From Absidia repens (lineage: Eukaryota; Mucoromycota; Mucoromycetes; Mucorales; Cunninghamellaceae), in NCBI GenBank assembly GCA_002105175.1, contig MCGE01000009.1, forward strand, positions 1,364,001 to 1,428,000: a DNA stretch of 64,000 bases, in the 5' to 3' direction. Positions 37,855 to 49,839 of this stretch are shown piece by piece (position 1 is the first letter of the stretch; each line of letters begins with the position of its first letter). The notes under the pieces are model-generated. The model was not told the DNA's origin and searched no databases. It saw only the letters and a list, made by a program, of their open reading frames with translations. The translations under genes were made by a program, and so were the position numbers.

Positions 37855-38190
37855 CAAATAAAAACAGACATATTTTATTCAGAGTTAGATACAAACAGTG
37901 GACAAGTAATACTAAACTAAGCTAATGAAGGCTCCAAAAAGCTAACTAATGGTGGTTCTAAATCCTGAATCCAGAATGAAAGGGTTTTCCCATGCACGTT
38001 GTAATCCCTTATCTGAAACCCCTTCTAAACTAGTCCTGCGCTATTCTAGGTCCAATATAATCCTATACTAGCCACAATTATGACAAAGAAAAAAAAAAGA
38101 AAAAGAAAAAAAAAGGAAAAAAAAGAAAGAGTGTGGAAAAATAATAGTCGGGAGTCAATAAAATTTCACGTGGTCGGGATGTGAAATATT
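37855..38190 (-). repeat. Dispersed repeat family, copy 4 (core)
   Basis: Minus-oriented; CACGTG at 38167-38172 followed by GTCGGGATGTGAAATATTTC, both arms of the inverted repeat (GAAAGGGTTTTCCC and CTGAAACCCCTTC) and an A/G-rich spacer. Lies in the 3' flank between a plus- and a minus-strand gene. Confidence 0.85.
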
Positions 38191-38335
38191 TCACCTCCAT
38201 TGAACATAACACATACACATAAAAACATGGTGACATAAAAAATATGATGGGAAGGTATTCTAATGTGATTTTATTAGAATTTATTGTATAACTAATGAAT
38301 TCAAAAATAAAAAGGGGACTAATTGACTACATTCT

Positions 38336-41269
38336 TCATAAATCCAGTGACATAGCACATAGTTTCAATACAGCGTCTGGTTTCATGCCAATGTTTTTTA
38401 CGTTCTTCGAAATTGCTTGCCATCGTTCACCATGATGAGGTTCTGCCTGTACGCATCGTTTTATTACCAAATCTTGTTGTTCCTATGAAAATATCAAAAT
38501 TTAACGTTAGTATGATAAAAGCAAAAATATAAAATAAAAGAAAAATCGTCACTCACTTCAACACCATGCTGCAGTTCAAACTTGTACCACCAGGCAAAGG
38601 AATCACCCTGATCAGGATCAATTTGGACCGCCTTTTGAAACCAGTTTCTAGCCTTTTCAATTTTGCGGTCGTTCCAAAACAAACGAGCGACAGTAGTAAC
38701 AATAATGGGATCATGTTCACACTTCTTGAGAGCATCTACGCTTCGTGCCTTGCGTTGTGGTCGGGGTTCCATAAAGATAGCTTCGGTCCAAACAGCACCA
38801 GATGAAGGGCATTCCTGCAGTGCTTTTGCGGCCACCACCTTTGCAGCCGCCGTGTTACTTGCCCGGTTTTCGATGCGAATGGCTTCCACCCATAACTCAG
38901 GTACTTTGGGATTGCTGAATCGCGCCTTTTCTAATGTATTGCGCGCCTTGGTCACCATGTCCATCTTTTCTTCCAATTGCGCCAACTGAATCCACAATGG
39001 CACACTTTTGGGGCAACGCTTGACCGCCTTGTTGTATGTTTCCCGTGCCGATGAAGGGTTATTCAAATCCAAATTCTCCACCTGTCCCTTGATCATCCAT
39101 AATTTATCAAAAGTAGGATATAGTGCTAGTCCTTGTTCCAAAAGAGCCTTGCATTGATCATAGTCACCCATCTGTCGTTCCAGCATGACTGATTTCATCC
39201 AAACTCGTTCGGTACCAGATTGTTTTCGCGCATTTTCTAACAGTCGTCGAGCTCGGTCATATTCTTGATTTTCACTTTCTACCTTGACGGCTGCCAGCCA
39301 AATCTGTTCACTATTTGGGTTCGCTTCAAAGGCTTCCTTGAGAATCATTCGAGCACCATCAACATCACCCGTCATCCATTTTTCTTTGGCACCCATCAAC
39401 CACAGGACTTCAGACTGAGGACAATATTTGACAGCGCGCTTGAGTAGTTCTTCCAGACTTTCGGGAGATCCGTGGTTCTTTTCCAAAAATGCCGCTTGTT
39501 GCCAAATCAACTTGTGTCCAGGGAATGACTTGAGAGCGTGTGCATATATAGCACGTGCCGTTTCGATCGATCCACTGTTTGTACTTGCTTCGGCATCATC
39601 CATCCAAATACTTTCCAGATCCTCTTCGTCTTCTTCGTCCAATCCCAATCCGATCGTCACCTTCACAATAGCTTGACATGTCAACACAGATCCATTGGAT
39701 TCGGCCTTTTCCGCTTCCTTGAGCCATTGATCCCGACTCATCACCGCACCAACCTTTGTGAGTTTGGCAACAGCATTGGCAATGAGTTTTTCCACCGTAC
39801 CCTTTTCACCTTGTTCTTCTTGTAACCGAGCTGCGGCGATCCAGATTTCATGACTAGTAGGAATCACACCAAGCGCTTTGTTGAGTACCTTTTTAGCGTT
39901 CGCATAGGTTTCCAGGCGGGCCAAAGCTAACCAGAGTTCGACACTAAGAGGGACAAGTTCAACTGCACGCGAAAGTAACACCTTGGCATCGTCGGGATTG
40001 TCTTCCATGTTGATTGCTGTTCGCCATAGCTTGACCGAGTTGGGAATAAATTCAAGAGCACGTCGTAGCACCTTTTTCTTGTTCTTGCTGTCAGATTCCA
40101 AATTCACTGCCCTTAACCAAATCTTGACTGATTGAGGAATCGCTCGTACGGCATCAGCCAAAATGATTTTTGCATTGTCCAAAGTCTAAAAGAAGAAAAG
40201 AAAAAAAAAAGTGTTAGTTCGCTGCTCATATAATATCATGAATTACTCCAGCTTACATTCAAACGAGCAGATTCCAGCCAAACATCTTCATTTTTGGGGC
40301 ATTGCAGGCATCCTTTTGCAATTGTGTTTCGAGCATGTACAGGACGACCAGCAGCTTCTTCCAAACGGGCAGCCGCAATCCAGCCAGGAGCATGTTTTGG
40401 GTTGGTGGTGATGACAGAGTTCAGTAATAATCTAGCCTTCTTGATGTCGCCAATTTCTGTAGCAGTCTTCAAAGCCACGCTGTTGAGATCAGTAAGGTAT
40501 CCCTTTGGGTCGATTGTTGTTTGTCCTGACGCCGAGTCCGTAGAAGCTTGATCCAGTTTCAGTCCCAATACCTTGTCTCTTGCTTGTCCGATTTCCTTGA
40601 AGTCTGTAAGCATACCCGAATTGTCTTCATCCGTGTTTGCAGTTGTTGTTGAATATTGTGCTTGATCGCGTGTCGCTGCCAGGACTGTATCAGGTAATGG
40701 TGTGAATCGTTCAGGGACTTTGCTCTTCTTTCGACTTTTGCCAACCAGATCACCTACTTCAGGAATGGCCGCCCATTCAGCTTCATCCAAGGTACTGAGT
40801 TGTCGCTTCAAATCTGAGAACTGTTGTGAGATTTTGGGTCGTTCTTGCCGAAACTTGGCCAATTCTTCTTGTTCCCGTGCCTCACGTCGAGCTTTTCGTC
40901 GTTCGTCCATACGTGCATCAATCATATCCCAAACACGATCCGCTTCTTCGTCATCTTCTTCGTATGGTGCTGCAGAGAAGAGGCCAACTTCGTTGTCAGG
41001 GTCTTGATACTGTCCTTCATCATCGTCACCGTCCGTCTTGGGTTTGAGATCGCCACTAAAAAGGTTAGTAAAATCACAGATCAGTATTTATTTTATATCG
41101 TAGTGCTCTGTTATATCAATTTTGCTACTTACACAGGAAAATCGGCGGATGCTTCCCTAGCGGGTCCAATATCAGAGCGTGTAGTAAACCCGGTGGCACC
41201 ACGACCAAGACCAGCAACATAATTAGCAGGAGCTGGTTTGCCAATAAAGTCTTTGGTAACGCCAAACAT
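38336..41269 (-). CDS. PRPF6: U4/U6.U5 tri-snRNP splicing factor PRPF6 (yeast Prp6, fission yeast Prp1)
   Basis: HAT-repeat scaffold that bridges U5 and U4/U6 snRNPs in the spliceosome. Four exons: 41269-41133, 41055-40257, 40185-38557, 38482-38336; 903 residues, against 899-941 in yeast and human. The N-terminal PRP1 domain is unmistakable: [78 protein letters not shown]. It is followed by a near-continuous array of about 15-19 HAT repeats from about residue 260 to 890 (for example [50 protein letters not shown]). C-terminus [10 protein letters not shown]. Divergent from the SH3-RA gene. Confidence 0.96.
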
Positions 41270-41861
41270 TTATCAATAAAAAAAAAGGTGAAGAGGAAAA
41301 TGGAAGTGCCGCAGAAAAAAACAAAAAAGAAATTGAAAAAAGTGAGGAAGTTCAATGACCGCCCAAGTCAAATTTAAACAAGGAAAATGTTTCACTGGGG
41401 ATACTGACGGGAAGGTAGTCATTTTAAAATGATAATATCAGTATTTTAGTTAACAGTCCTAAAAGATTTTTTTTGAGGACGAAAAATTGCAATAGTGAAC
41501 TCATGTCTTCAATCATAGAGTCTGAAAATATATGCGATAAACACCGACATCAATAAGGTGGCACGCACATACGATTTACACACGTGAGTCAAAGTCGTAT
41601 GGTATTATTTCTCCCCTTTACCCATTTTTGAACAAAAAAAAACATTCTATTTTAATTTATTTCCAGTACTCTAATTTTGCTTTCTTTTTATTCTTCTTTA
41701 ACTCTTCTACTGCTTCATTAAATTTCCATCGGTTGAAAATCGAATTGAACTTTTTTCTCGACTCAAAATTTTATTTGATTTTTTCTTTCATCCAACATTC
41801 AAACATTCAAATTAACCAATAACTACTATTCTTCTTTTTCCTGTTGTACTGTACTAATCTT
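41270..41861. promoter_or_regulatory. Shared upstream region of PRPF6 and SH3-RA genes
   Basis: About 590 bp between divergent start codons. AT-rich with poly(T)/(A) runs on both sides; an ACACGTGAGTC element (CACGTG) lies near 41581. No TATA or other box can be assigned with confidence. Confidence 0.4.
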
Positions 41862-43918
41862 ATGTTTCAACGCAAGTCACTCGCACATCATCACACACCA
41901 TACGATCCCGTTGTTAGCGCGAAAATCTTTGGCGAGAAGAAAATTAAAGAATTACAGGATGATTTACGTGATGATGCTTCCTTTACATCATCCATCAGTG
42001 GTTTTGATGAAGAATCTATTGATTATCAATCTGTTTATACTTTGCATATTTTCATTGCTACTGTGGAAGGTCAAATCTCCGTGATACGGGGAGAGAAATT
42101 GAAACTTCTCGATGATACCAATGCTTACTGGTGGCTAGTCAAGATAATGAAAACATCCGAAATCGGCTACATTCCAGCTGAGAACATTGAGGTAAATAAT
42201 ATATTGATTTACCTGTCTTATTTTTCAGAAAAAAAAATGATGCCTTAATGTCAGATTGCCATAATAGGCGTTTTATGCAAAGCTCAATCTTCTAAATTCC
42301 TGTTCTTGGTTTTTAGACACCTTTTGAACGTTTGGCTCGATTCAATAAATACAAAAACACAAATGTAGTAACGATATATGAGAAGGAAAATTGTATGATA
42401 TGATTTTTATAATAACTGGTATATTTTTGTGATCTAGATTAGCCCATGTTCCCTTCCAGAATCAACGAACAAGCGTAATGGCCCACCCACCAAAAGGGTC
42501 ACAATGACCAAAAATGTCTTGGTGCGATCTACCGTATTAATCACTGATGCTGATGGCTATCCCATTAGTGAAACATTCGAAGATCAACCAGCTTACATTG
42601 ATGATCCCCTCCTTAGAAAGCAACAAGATATCCTTCATCAACAACCTCCACCAGCAAGATTATCCAATATGGCTTTATCAGTCGGTCTCACTCAACATTT
42701 TATAGAAAATCGAAAGATAAGATTATCATCTTTGTCATCAACAACAACGGATGCTGGAACAGAAAATCGATCTTCATTAAATACATGCAGATTCCGTCGC
42801 CCTGATTACTTCTCGTCAACAGCTTCAAATCCGAAAGAGCATATCAGTGTTCTTCGTGTGTTTGCAGGAAATATAAATGTTAAAGCTACTTTCAACTCGG
42901 TTTTGATAAACGAAAATACAACGACTGAACAGCTACTAGTACTTGCTTTGGACCGATTTCGTATATTGGATAGCCAACAACAACACCGCTACAACGGTGT
43001 GGAATATTATATCACTGTCAAAATTTCGGATGGAGGTAAGTGGCGGGGATTCAACATTTATTATGTGAATCACTCAGTCCTTTTTTTTTCTTCTCATCGG
43101 TATGACCTGTAGATGAAATCACTTTATCGCCACAAGACAAGCCTTTGGCCATGTTTAATTCGCTTAACGCTCATTTGACTACACCTATGCCCTCATTGAC
43201 ACACATGCAGTCCAAAGTCCAACTCACTCGAATAGGGGTCACCAAATCTGGATCTAACAACAACATAGAAGCCTCTTTTGGCCAAAATTCTGTTGCCCGT
43301 TTTACACTCAACAAACGTATTAAACTGGTCAATGAACAAGATGGAAATCTCCGTATCAAGATAGCATACTATGACGATAACTCAACAAAGCCAACAAAAA
43401 AGAGCAGCGCTACCACAACTTCCACCACGACTTCTCGATTTTCTAGACTCTACCACCGATCTGAAGCCCATCAACGACACTCGAACCACACATCTTTGCC
43501 TTCTACTATATCTGAACAACGCTTGACTCGCATAGAAAAGCTTGTTGCTGTTCCTGGTAGATTGGAGGTCAACAATCTTATTCAACTGGCTTTGGAAAAA
43601 TTTCATATTCAGCAAAATCCGGTGGGTCTTTTCGATAATGATAATGGTGGCAAAATGGATATGTATGGTATGGCATTAATGATACATGGGGAAGGTAAGG
43701 TAACAAGATAATGCTCTACAGAAAATGAAATATTAAAAAAAACAATTCCTATTGAACACATATCCGTTACCTTCTTGATAAACATAGAGCATCTTTTGGA
43801 TGGAAATCGAAATATTATCGACATTATGGACGACAAACAACTCAATACCAAAAGAAATCACGATGGTGTTTTATTTATTTTGAAAAAAGTCCCCTCATCA
43901 ACACTGTTATCATCACAG

Positions 43919-43958
<40 letters not shown>

Positions 43959-44335
43959 TGGTCATGAAGCAAAAGAATGAAAATGATACATTGATTACGA
44001 TGAATAACGATCAGCCTTCACGAAAACATTCGCCTCCTGATACTAAAGGGACACACGCATTTTGCAATAGCGACTTATCACTCATATCAACATCAGCATC
44101 GTCAGACTCTTTTTCTTCAGACTCTTCCCAATCTTTGATCTCTCCTGACTCAACTTGTAGTAGTATCAGCACTCCCCAGCACGTGAAATCGACGACAACT
44201 GCTTTATTGGAACGTATCGATGTGGCATTGTCAAATTTGGAACAAAATGAATCTCTGGTTTCTGGTGCTTATATAGATACATCTTCAATAAAGTCAACGT
44301 ACATGTCGATTCTTATGGATAGAAATACTTTGTGA
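41862..44335 (+). CDS. SH3 plus Ras-association domain protein
   Basis: Likely polarity or Ras-signalling adaptor. Five exons: 41862-42191, 42317-42364, 42438-43035, 43113-43694, 43788-44335; 701 residues. The SH3 domain is at about 55-115: YTLHIFIATVEGQISVIRGEKLKLLDD, YWWLVKIMKTSEIGYIPAENIETPFERLARFNK. The first RA/ubiquitin-like fold starts at about 240 (ISVLRVFAGNINVKATFNSVLI ... LLVLALDRFRI) and continues DEITLSPQDKPLAMFNSLNAHL-TTPMPSL. A second RA-like segment follows (RIEKLVAVPGRLEVNNLIQLALEKFHI ... EHLLDGNRNIIDIMDDKQ). The C-terminus is Ser-rich with an S15-S20 run (43919-43960). The SH3-to-ETPFERL junction and the two RA segments match a family of fungal proteins whose name I cannot give with certainty. 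Confidence 0.85.
43917..43961 (+). repeat. TCA trinucleotide repeat encoding poly-Ser
   Basis: In-frame serine microsatellite in the C-terminal exon of the SH3-RA gene. Confidence 0.9.
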
Positions 44336-44659
44336 CATCAGCAACCTTGGCAATAAATGGTAGGAAACATCTATGACATGTCATTTTTTTAACAAAAAGC
44401 ACTATAGCATAGTTATGAACTGATTTGGTTATTTTCGTTTCTTATATAGGATACTGTATATTTTTGAGCGATGGCATAGGACTAGATTTATTATTAGATA
44501 GTCAGTAGTTTTTAGTATTGTTGTCCATTATTTACACATATATTTGTTTTAGTAATTTATAAAAAATATTTGTCATTTTATATCTAGCGGAACAGTGGCG
44601 TTCTGGGATCTTCGTGTGTTGGAGATGATCAGAATTGCATTCAGCAAGAGGCCACAGAA

Positions 44660-44985
44660 GAGACTTCAAACCCCGCCCACGTGAATATTTATTCTCGCTT
44701 ATTTTTATTTTTTTGTCTCTCTTTCTCTTCATTCATTTTTTCCCTTTCCCATTGTAGACTCTATGGGTTATGGTGATCTTAGATTAGTATCAGGACTAGT
44801 TTAGAAGGGTTTTTAGATCAGGGATTACAACATGCATAGGGAAACCCTTTCATTTTGGATTCAGGATTTAGAACCACCATTAGTTGGTTATTTGGAACCT
44901 TCATCAGCTTAGCTTGGTGTTAGCTTGCCTATCGTTTGCATATACAACTAAATAAAATATATCTCTTTTTGTTTCCTCCAATGAA
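44660..44985 (+). repeat. Dispersed repeat family, copy 5 (core)
   Basis: Plus-oriented; CCCCGCCCACGTG with CACGTG at 44678-44683, GGTGATCTTAGATTAG and TATCAGGACTAGTTTAGAAGG, inverted-repeat arms, and AATAAAATATATCTC near 44951. Extension to about 45310 (TTAAATTAGTGTTAACCATT, AATAAAATATGTC). Confidence 0.88.
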
Positions 44986-46149
44986 AAATGTCTTACTAGT
45001 CTCTCTCATGTCTTGTACAAAAAATCCCTTTTTAGATTAATGGTGACTGTGATTATACTTCAAAGTGAAAGATAACTTTTATCTTTCTCGTGCCTTATAT
45101 AGTATATTAGATCCCTTGTTCCATTCACCCCCTTTAAATTAGTGTTAACCATTATCCAACTATCACATTAAGCTCCCACATACTTCCTCCACTGGGTCCT
45201 TCCGTTGTTACAATGAACCGGCCATCTTTAGCTTTAATACCTACCAGTAGGCTTGAATAAAATATGTCTTTTATTGACTACAATCTGACCCATTTGATAA
45301 TAAACAATGACTGTATTTTAGTAGTTTTATGAGTTTTCTACTAAACACTTGTTTCTAATTCATCCCACAATTCAACCATTTCCCTCCGCCCCAGTGCCCC
45401 AGTAACTAGCTGTCAGTCTTAGGTAACTTGTTATCAAAGATAGCCATATTCCTGTTAGATCAATTAAGTAAATGAATCTAGGATCTGTCCTGTGCGTGCT
45501 ACCGCCGTTATAAAATATTTTGCACTACCATCTAGTTTATCTATAACATCATGTTAATTCACTTTTTATGAAACGCTGTTCTATTTTTGCAGGCTGTACC
45601 ACTAGTGTAACCTCTGCTGGTGTCGTCTTTTGTAGATGAAAGTGTTGCTGATCATATAATTCGTTGGTGTCCATCTGAAATCAACTATATGAGCGACTAC
45701 GATATCATTAAAAAACAACATCATACCAAAAAACAAGACAAAGAAAAAGAAAAAAGTTCACCATTTACTTTTGATTTCGTTATTAATATATCCTGATCCA
45801 TGATTCCCAGTTCGAAGTGTCTTGATAGAGAGCTTACTTTTTGCAAAAGTAGAGGCACACTTCACCATGATGACTGAATATTATAGAAGTCCATATTCGT
45901 AGAACTAGGTAAAGTTCAGATGATGGGTAGACTAATCTAAAAATTATTTACAAAACTAGAACGCCTTGTATCCTGTAGTAAAATGTACACATGCAGTAAA
46001 TCCATGATGCGACCTTATAGAAGTCAAATAATTGAAGTACAATAGTAAAACCACATTTTTATTAAAGACTACATGAAATATATACAATTATCTACATAAA
46101 TACTAGGTAATACTAATAATAATAATACCAAATCTAAAGCTAAACAGTG
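44986..46149. other. Repeat extension and AT-rich intergenic DNA
   Basis: The first 330 bp are the extension of copy 5, ending near CAATCTGACCCATTTG. The rest, to the 3' end of the small C2H2-like gene, shows only short frames with no recognised motif. Confidence 0.45.
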
Positions 46150-46704
46150 CTATTGGAGTCCCCTGTCTTTCATGGTGCCACTGACCCAAATTCTTGCGTG
46201 GTTACTTCCTTTGTTCTATAGCAACAATATATACATGTAAAAGTGGATCAAGCCGCTGTTTGAAGTCCTTTTGAATGCGTTAATCGTTCTTACCTTTTCA
46301 TATTTGAGCAAATCCTCCGTTGACGCCTTCTGCAGAAGACTTGACCGGTGAGCGTTGAGGTGACTGTTGATTATATCGCTACACTTGATCCAAGCTTTAT
46401 GATCATCGTCTTTGGGTAGCTGAAATTCGTAGCTCTTGCAAAAAGGGCACATCCATTGGCGGTTGTGAATGTCGCTAGCAAAATCTTCTACCTGGAAACG
46501 CAACAGCAACGTCAACAAGAAGAGAGAGAAAGAGAGAGAAAGAAAAGAAGAGTTAGTGAGTACTGATTGAACGGGGTAATAATAAATTCTGGTCAATACA
46601 TTCCTCCTCTTCTCCCATAAATATGCAGTGCTTACATCTTTTAAACAATAGCCAAGAGTTGCTTCTTTCTGTAAGTGGAATCGGCCTCTTCGACGGCTAT
46701 CCAT
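46150..46704 (-). CDS. Small protein with a single C2H2-like finger (110 aa, hypothetical)
   Basis: Three exons (46704-46636, 46491-46294, 46215-46150) keep one frame and end at TAG. Sequence landmarks: MDSRRRGRFHLQKEATLGYC, then QWMCPFCKSYEFQLPK followed by SDIINSHLNAHR, giving a Cys-X2-Cys ... His-X3-His arrangement with a long loop, which could bind zinc. The C-terminus is basic (NKGSNHARIW). The acceptor of the second intron and the third exon are inferred only from frame and splice consensus. Not recognised as a known family. Confidence 0.6.
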
Positions 46705-46992
46705 GATTGAATGGGTTGAGAAAAGAATAACAGAAAGAAGTAATGTACAAAATTTTGGCTGAGATTAAATACCAAAAATAACGTAAAAAAAAAACCATCA
46801 AAAGAAAAAAATGCATTGTAAGGACACGAATGTTCAATGGTAATTTATTTCATACACATATACTAAAATGATAATCAGATAATCTAGAAGCAGATATATC
46901 AAAAAAAGGGGATGTGAACAACAGGTAAAGGTTAATAAACTAGAGGAGGACAAGAGTACAAAGATAAGGTGAGAAGGGAAAGGAGGACCACT

Positions 46993-47725
46993 TTATTTGA
47001 GGGGAACAAATCGAGAAGAGTGAGTGGCACCAATACCAGGGCGACCGTGACGAACGGGCTTGTAGGTAATGCTGTTAGAAGATAAAAATAAAAACAAAAA
47101 TAGGATGAGTAAGGGAGTTAAATATATATATATATATATATTTACTAGCATGGATAGTGGAGTACTTACGAGAATTCACCAAGGTAATGACCAACCATTT
47201 CAGGGCGGATTTCGACTTGATTGAAAGTCTTACCGTTGTAAACACCGACAACAGAGCCAATCATTTCAGGGACAATAATCATGTTACGGAGGTGAGTCTT
47301 GACGGTGGAGGGCTTTTCACCAGAGGGAGCTTCAGTCTTGGCCTTGCGAAGCTTCTTAATAAGACCCATGGGCTTACGCTTCAAACCGCGTTGGAAACGT
47401 CTGCGAGCACGACAGTGGACCAAATCCATGAATTGTTCAGAGGACAAATCCAATAATTGATCAAGGTCAACACCACGGTAGCTGAATTTACGGAAAGTAC
47501 GTTTACGTTGAGTCGTTTGAGCGTCAGCCTAATTAAAACAAAAACGAGTTTGTTAATAGCCCATCCTTGGAGTGTAATAGTCATGCCGTTCTTTCATCTA
47601 TCCATCCATCTATCCATCCATCCGTTAAATCCAACTCTATTCGTTCTATCCACTCAAGTCATAATATATCGATCATTTCTATGTGAGGCGGTGGTTTTTT
47701 TTCACCTGGTTATAAAACATACCAT
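46993..47725 (-). CDS. RPS15: 40S ribosomal protein uS19 (RPS15)
   Basis: Component of the small subunit head near the decoding centre. Three exons: 47725-47723 (the ATG alone), 47528-47170 and 47071-46993; 146 residues, typical for eukaryotic uS19. Landmarks: [114 protein letters not shown]. The ATG is followed immediately by a GTATGT donor. It shares a 159 bp upstream region with the divergent elongin B gene. Confidence 0.97.
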
Positions 47726-47884
47726 GATTTTTTGCACAGAGAAAGAAAAGAAAGACCAGCCAGGAAAAAGGACGAAATGTATTTCTGGAATTTAAATCAC
47801 CGCGGCCATTTTTTCCATTTCTTTCGGCTTTTTTTTTTTTTTTTTTTTTTTTTTGAAGATAAAAAAACTCCAAGGACTGACATT
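47726..47884. promoter_or_regulatory. Compact bidirectional promoter region (RPS15 / elongin B)
   Basis: Only 159 bp separate the two start codons. It contains ATCACCGCGGCCATTTTTTCC and a T tract of about 26 bp (47829-47854). Both transcripts must start inside this segment. Confidence 0.6.
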
Positions 47885-48512
47885 ATGGTAAGAACACTAT
47901 ATATATAAACTTTGTGATTTATCAAATTTGTCCATACGTATACCCTATAAGAAACCATTTCTTATTTTATTTTATTTTTTTGCTTCTCTTTTTCTTATAT
48001 GATTCCAAAAAATGCGTCATCTCTTGTAGGCACCCAACACTTCACAGCGACCTTTGTATATTCGCGTCAAAAGAGAGAAGACCATCACATTCTTATGCAT
48101 CGATTTGCAAGACACCATTCTCAGTATCAAAGAAAAGCTGTCCCCCATCATGACGAAATCCAAGCCTGTAGAAGATATCCGATTATATCTTGACACGACG
48201 CCAGCCGCAGCGTCAGACACACTACAACAACAGAAACCTACTGGTCGACTCCTGGAAGATCATCATACCGCCAAAGCTTCGGGACTTGGAAATGATGTAT
48301 TGGTTTATCTTATATATTTTGATCACGATCATGGTAAGGAAAAGGTAGTGATGAATCTTTCGCTTAAACTTCCTAATTGTGCTTTTTTTTCAGGTAAATG
48401 GGAAGATATTAATGTGATGGAATTTGAATCTTTGGATGATGATGCCGACGACACTATGGAAATGACTGATGATACTCCAAAAAAGAAGGAAAAAGGGAAG
48501 GGGCGTGCATGA
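47885..48512 (+). CDS. ELOB: Elongin B-like ubiquitin-fold protein
   Basis: Elongin B pairs with elongin C in transcription-elongation and Cullin-RING ligase complexes. Three exons: 47885-47887 (ATG alone), 48030-48333 and 48394-48512; 141 residues. The ubiquitin-like fold starts LYIRVKREKTITFLCIDLQDTILSIKEKL and continues EDIRLYLD ... GRLLEDHHTAKASGLGNDVLVYLIYF, like elongin B in its first-strand RRHKTTIF-type pattern and late-strand layout. An acidic C-terminal tail (FESLDDDADDTMEMTDD) follows, ending in Lys-rich KKKEKGKGRA. Assignment as elongin B rather than another ubiquitin-like protein rests on this layout only. Confidence 0.7.
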
Positions 48513-48759
48513 AACTCTACTATGGCGTACTAGAATCTGTGTCAACCCTATACTTTAGTTTAGCTTTTACCCTATCCATATTTGTTTATATTTTATATAT
48601 TTTTATCAATAAACTTGACGTTTTATCTTGTTATGCCTTGAAGTATGTTACAATGACAAACTGTGATGCTGGTGAGGGACTACACGGCGGACTTTGATTA
48701 TATAGAAGTCTCAATTTTTTTCTTTTTCCCTTTTTTTTTTTTTGTCATCCTTCTGCAAA

Positions 48760-49070
48760 ATGGAATCTTCTGCAACTAATAATGAAAAAGGCTTCTCAAA
48801 TTACATCTCCACAAAGATTTACCAGTATGAACTTCAAACCGCTCTCTATATGTTGGAACCTTGGGAAAAGGCACTATTTAGTAAGTTTGTTTTTATTATT
48901 TTTGGCCAAAACTATTTGTCACCAAGTTTTTAAGCATTTATTTTGCCATACTGTATCTAATATATATATATATATATCTTGTAGACACTATCATGATTAG
49001 CCTAGTTGGTTTATCGTTTTTGACTATGTACCAATATACTCCTGTCATTTTCAGCAAATTACTGGCTTAA
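48760..49070 (+). CDS. SPTSSA: Serine palmitoyltransferase small subunit (SPTSSA type)
   Basis: Small ER membrane activator of serine palmitoyltransferase, the first step of sphingolipid synthesis. Two exons, 48760-48880 and 48985-49070; 68 residues, the usual size. YQYELQTALYMLEPWEKALFNTIM matches the family hallmark (animal form YQYLLVTALYMLEPWER-VFN), followed by a transmembrane segment ISLVGLSFLTMYQYTPVI. It lies about 250 bp downstream of the elongin B gene on the same strand with its own ATG (TGCAAAATGG). Confidence 0.93.
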
Positions 49071-49324
49071 GGCTCGGCATTGGATCCTCATCAACCTCAT
49101 CTGCTTTATTAGTATCTGTATAGACCCCCGTTCCCCCATTGTAGTTTAGTCTCGAGGTAGTTTAGCTGCATCCCCCTTATTTATTTTATGGCCTCCATAT
49201 TATTATTACTCTTAACAATTTACAAGCGAATAAAGAAAATAATCACTTGTGCTATTCCTGCTGCAAAATGTGTTGTAGTACATCCTGAGAGGGTGTTGTG
49301 CCTTTTTCCCAAACATGACTGAAT

Positions 49325-49605
49325 ATTTCACCTCCGACCCACAGGAATTTCTTCTTTTTTCCTTTTGAGGGGATGGTGATCTTGGATTAGTATTAGAACT
49401 TGATTAAGGGGGGGGGGGCATTCTGAAGAATACGATACAAGCATATATGAAACAACTCTTTCATTTTGGATTCGTGATCCGCAAACCATCATTAGACTAG
49501 CCTTTATTTTCAGATTATTGTATCGTCATGGATTGTGCCATGAGTTTAGTTTATCAAAATATTAGTTGTCAATAGTTTGTATATATATTTGAATAAAACA
49601 TGTCT
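49325..49605 (+). repeat. Dispersed repeat family, copy 6 (diverged core)
   Basis: Plus-oriented, diverged copy: AATATTTCACCTCCGACCCACAGG where other copies have CCCGCCCACGTG, then GGTGATCTTGGATTAGTATTAG, CTCTTTCATTTTGGATTCGTGATC and TTGAATAAAACATGTC. A G9 run interrupts the inverted-repeat block, so one arm is lost. Confidence 0.7.
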
Positions 49606-49839
49606 TGATGTTTATCATTAGTCACTCGTACGTTTCATTGACATCTCGAATGGGCCTACTCGTTTGTAGAGAAAAAAAGTGATATGGGTATATGCAAAAA
49701 CAAAGTTGTGTATTAGGCGGCGTATGAATATCACTGCATGTGTATGTTTATTTACGCTGCCTAACAAAAATACACAGTATATGTGCGTAGAAAAAAAGGG
49801 TGTGTATGTGTAAAAAAACACTCAGTACTGGGCATTGTT

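Noticed and set aside
47529..47722. Possible snoRNA in the RPS15 first intron
   Set aside because: No C box (RTGATGA) with a partner D box (CTGA) in the right spacing; the intron mainly holds a GGATGGAT microsatellite.
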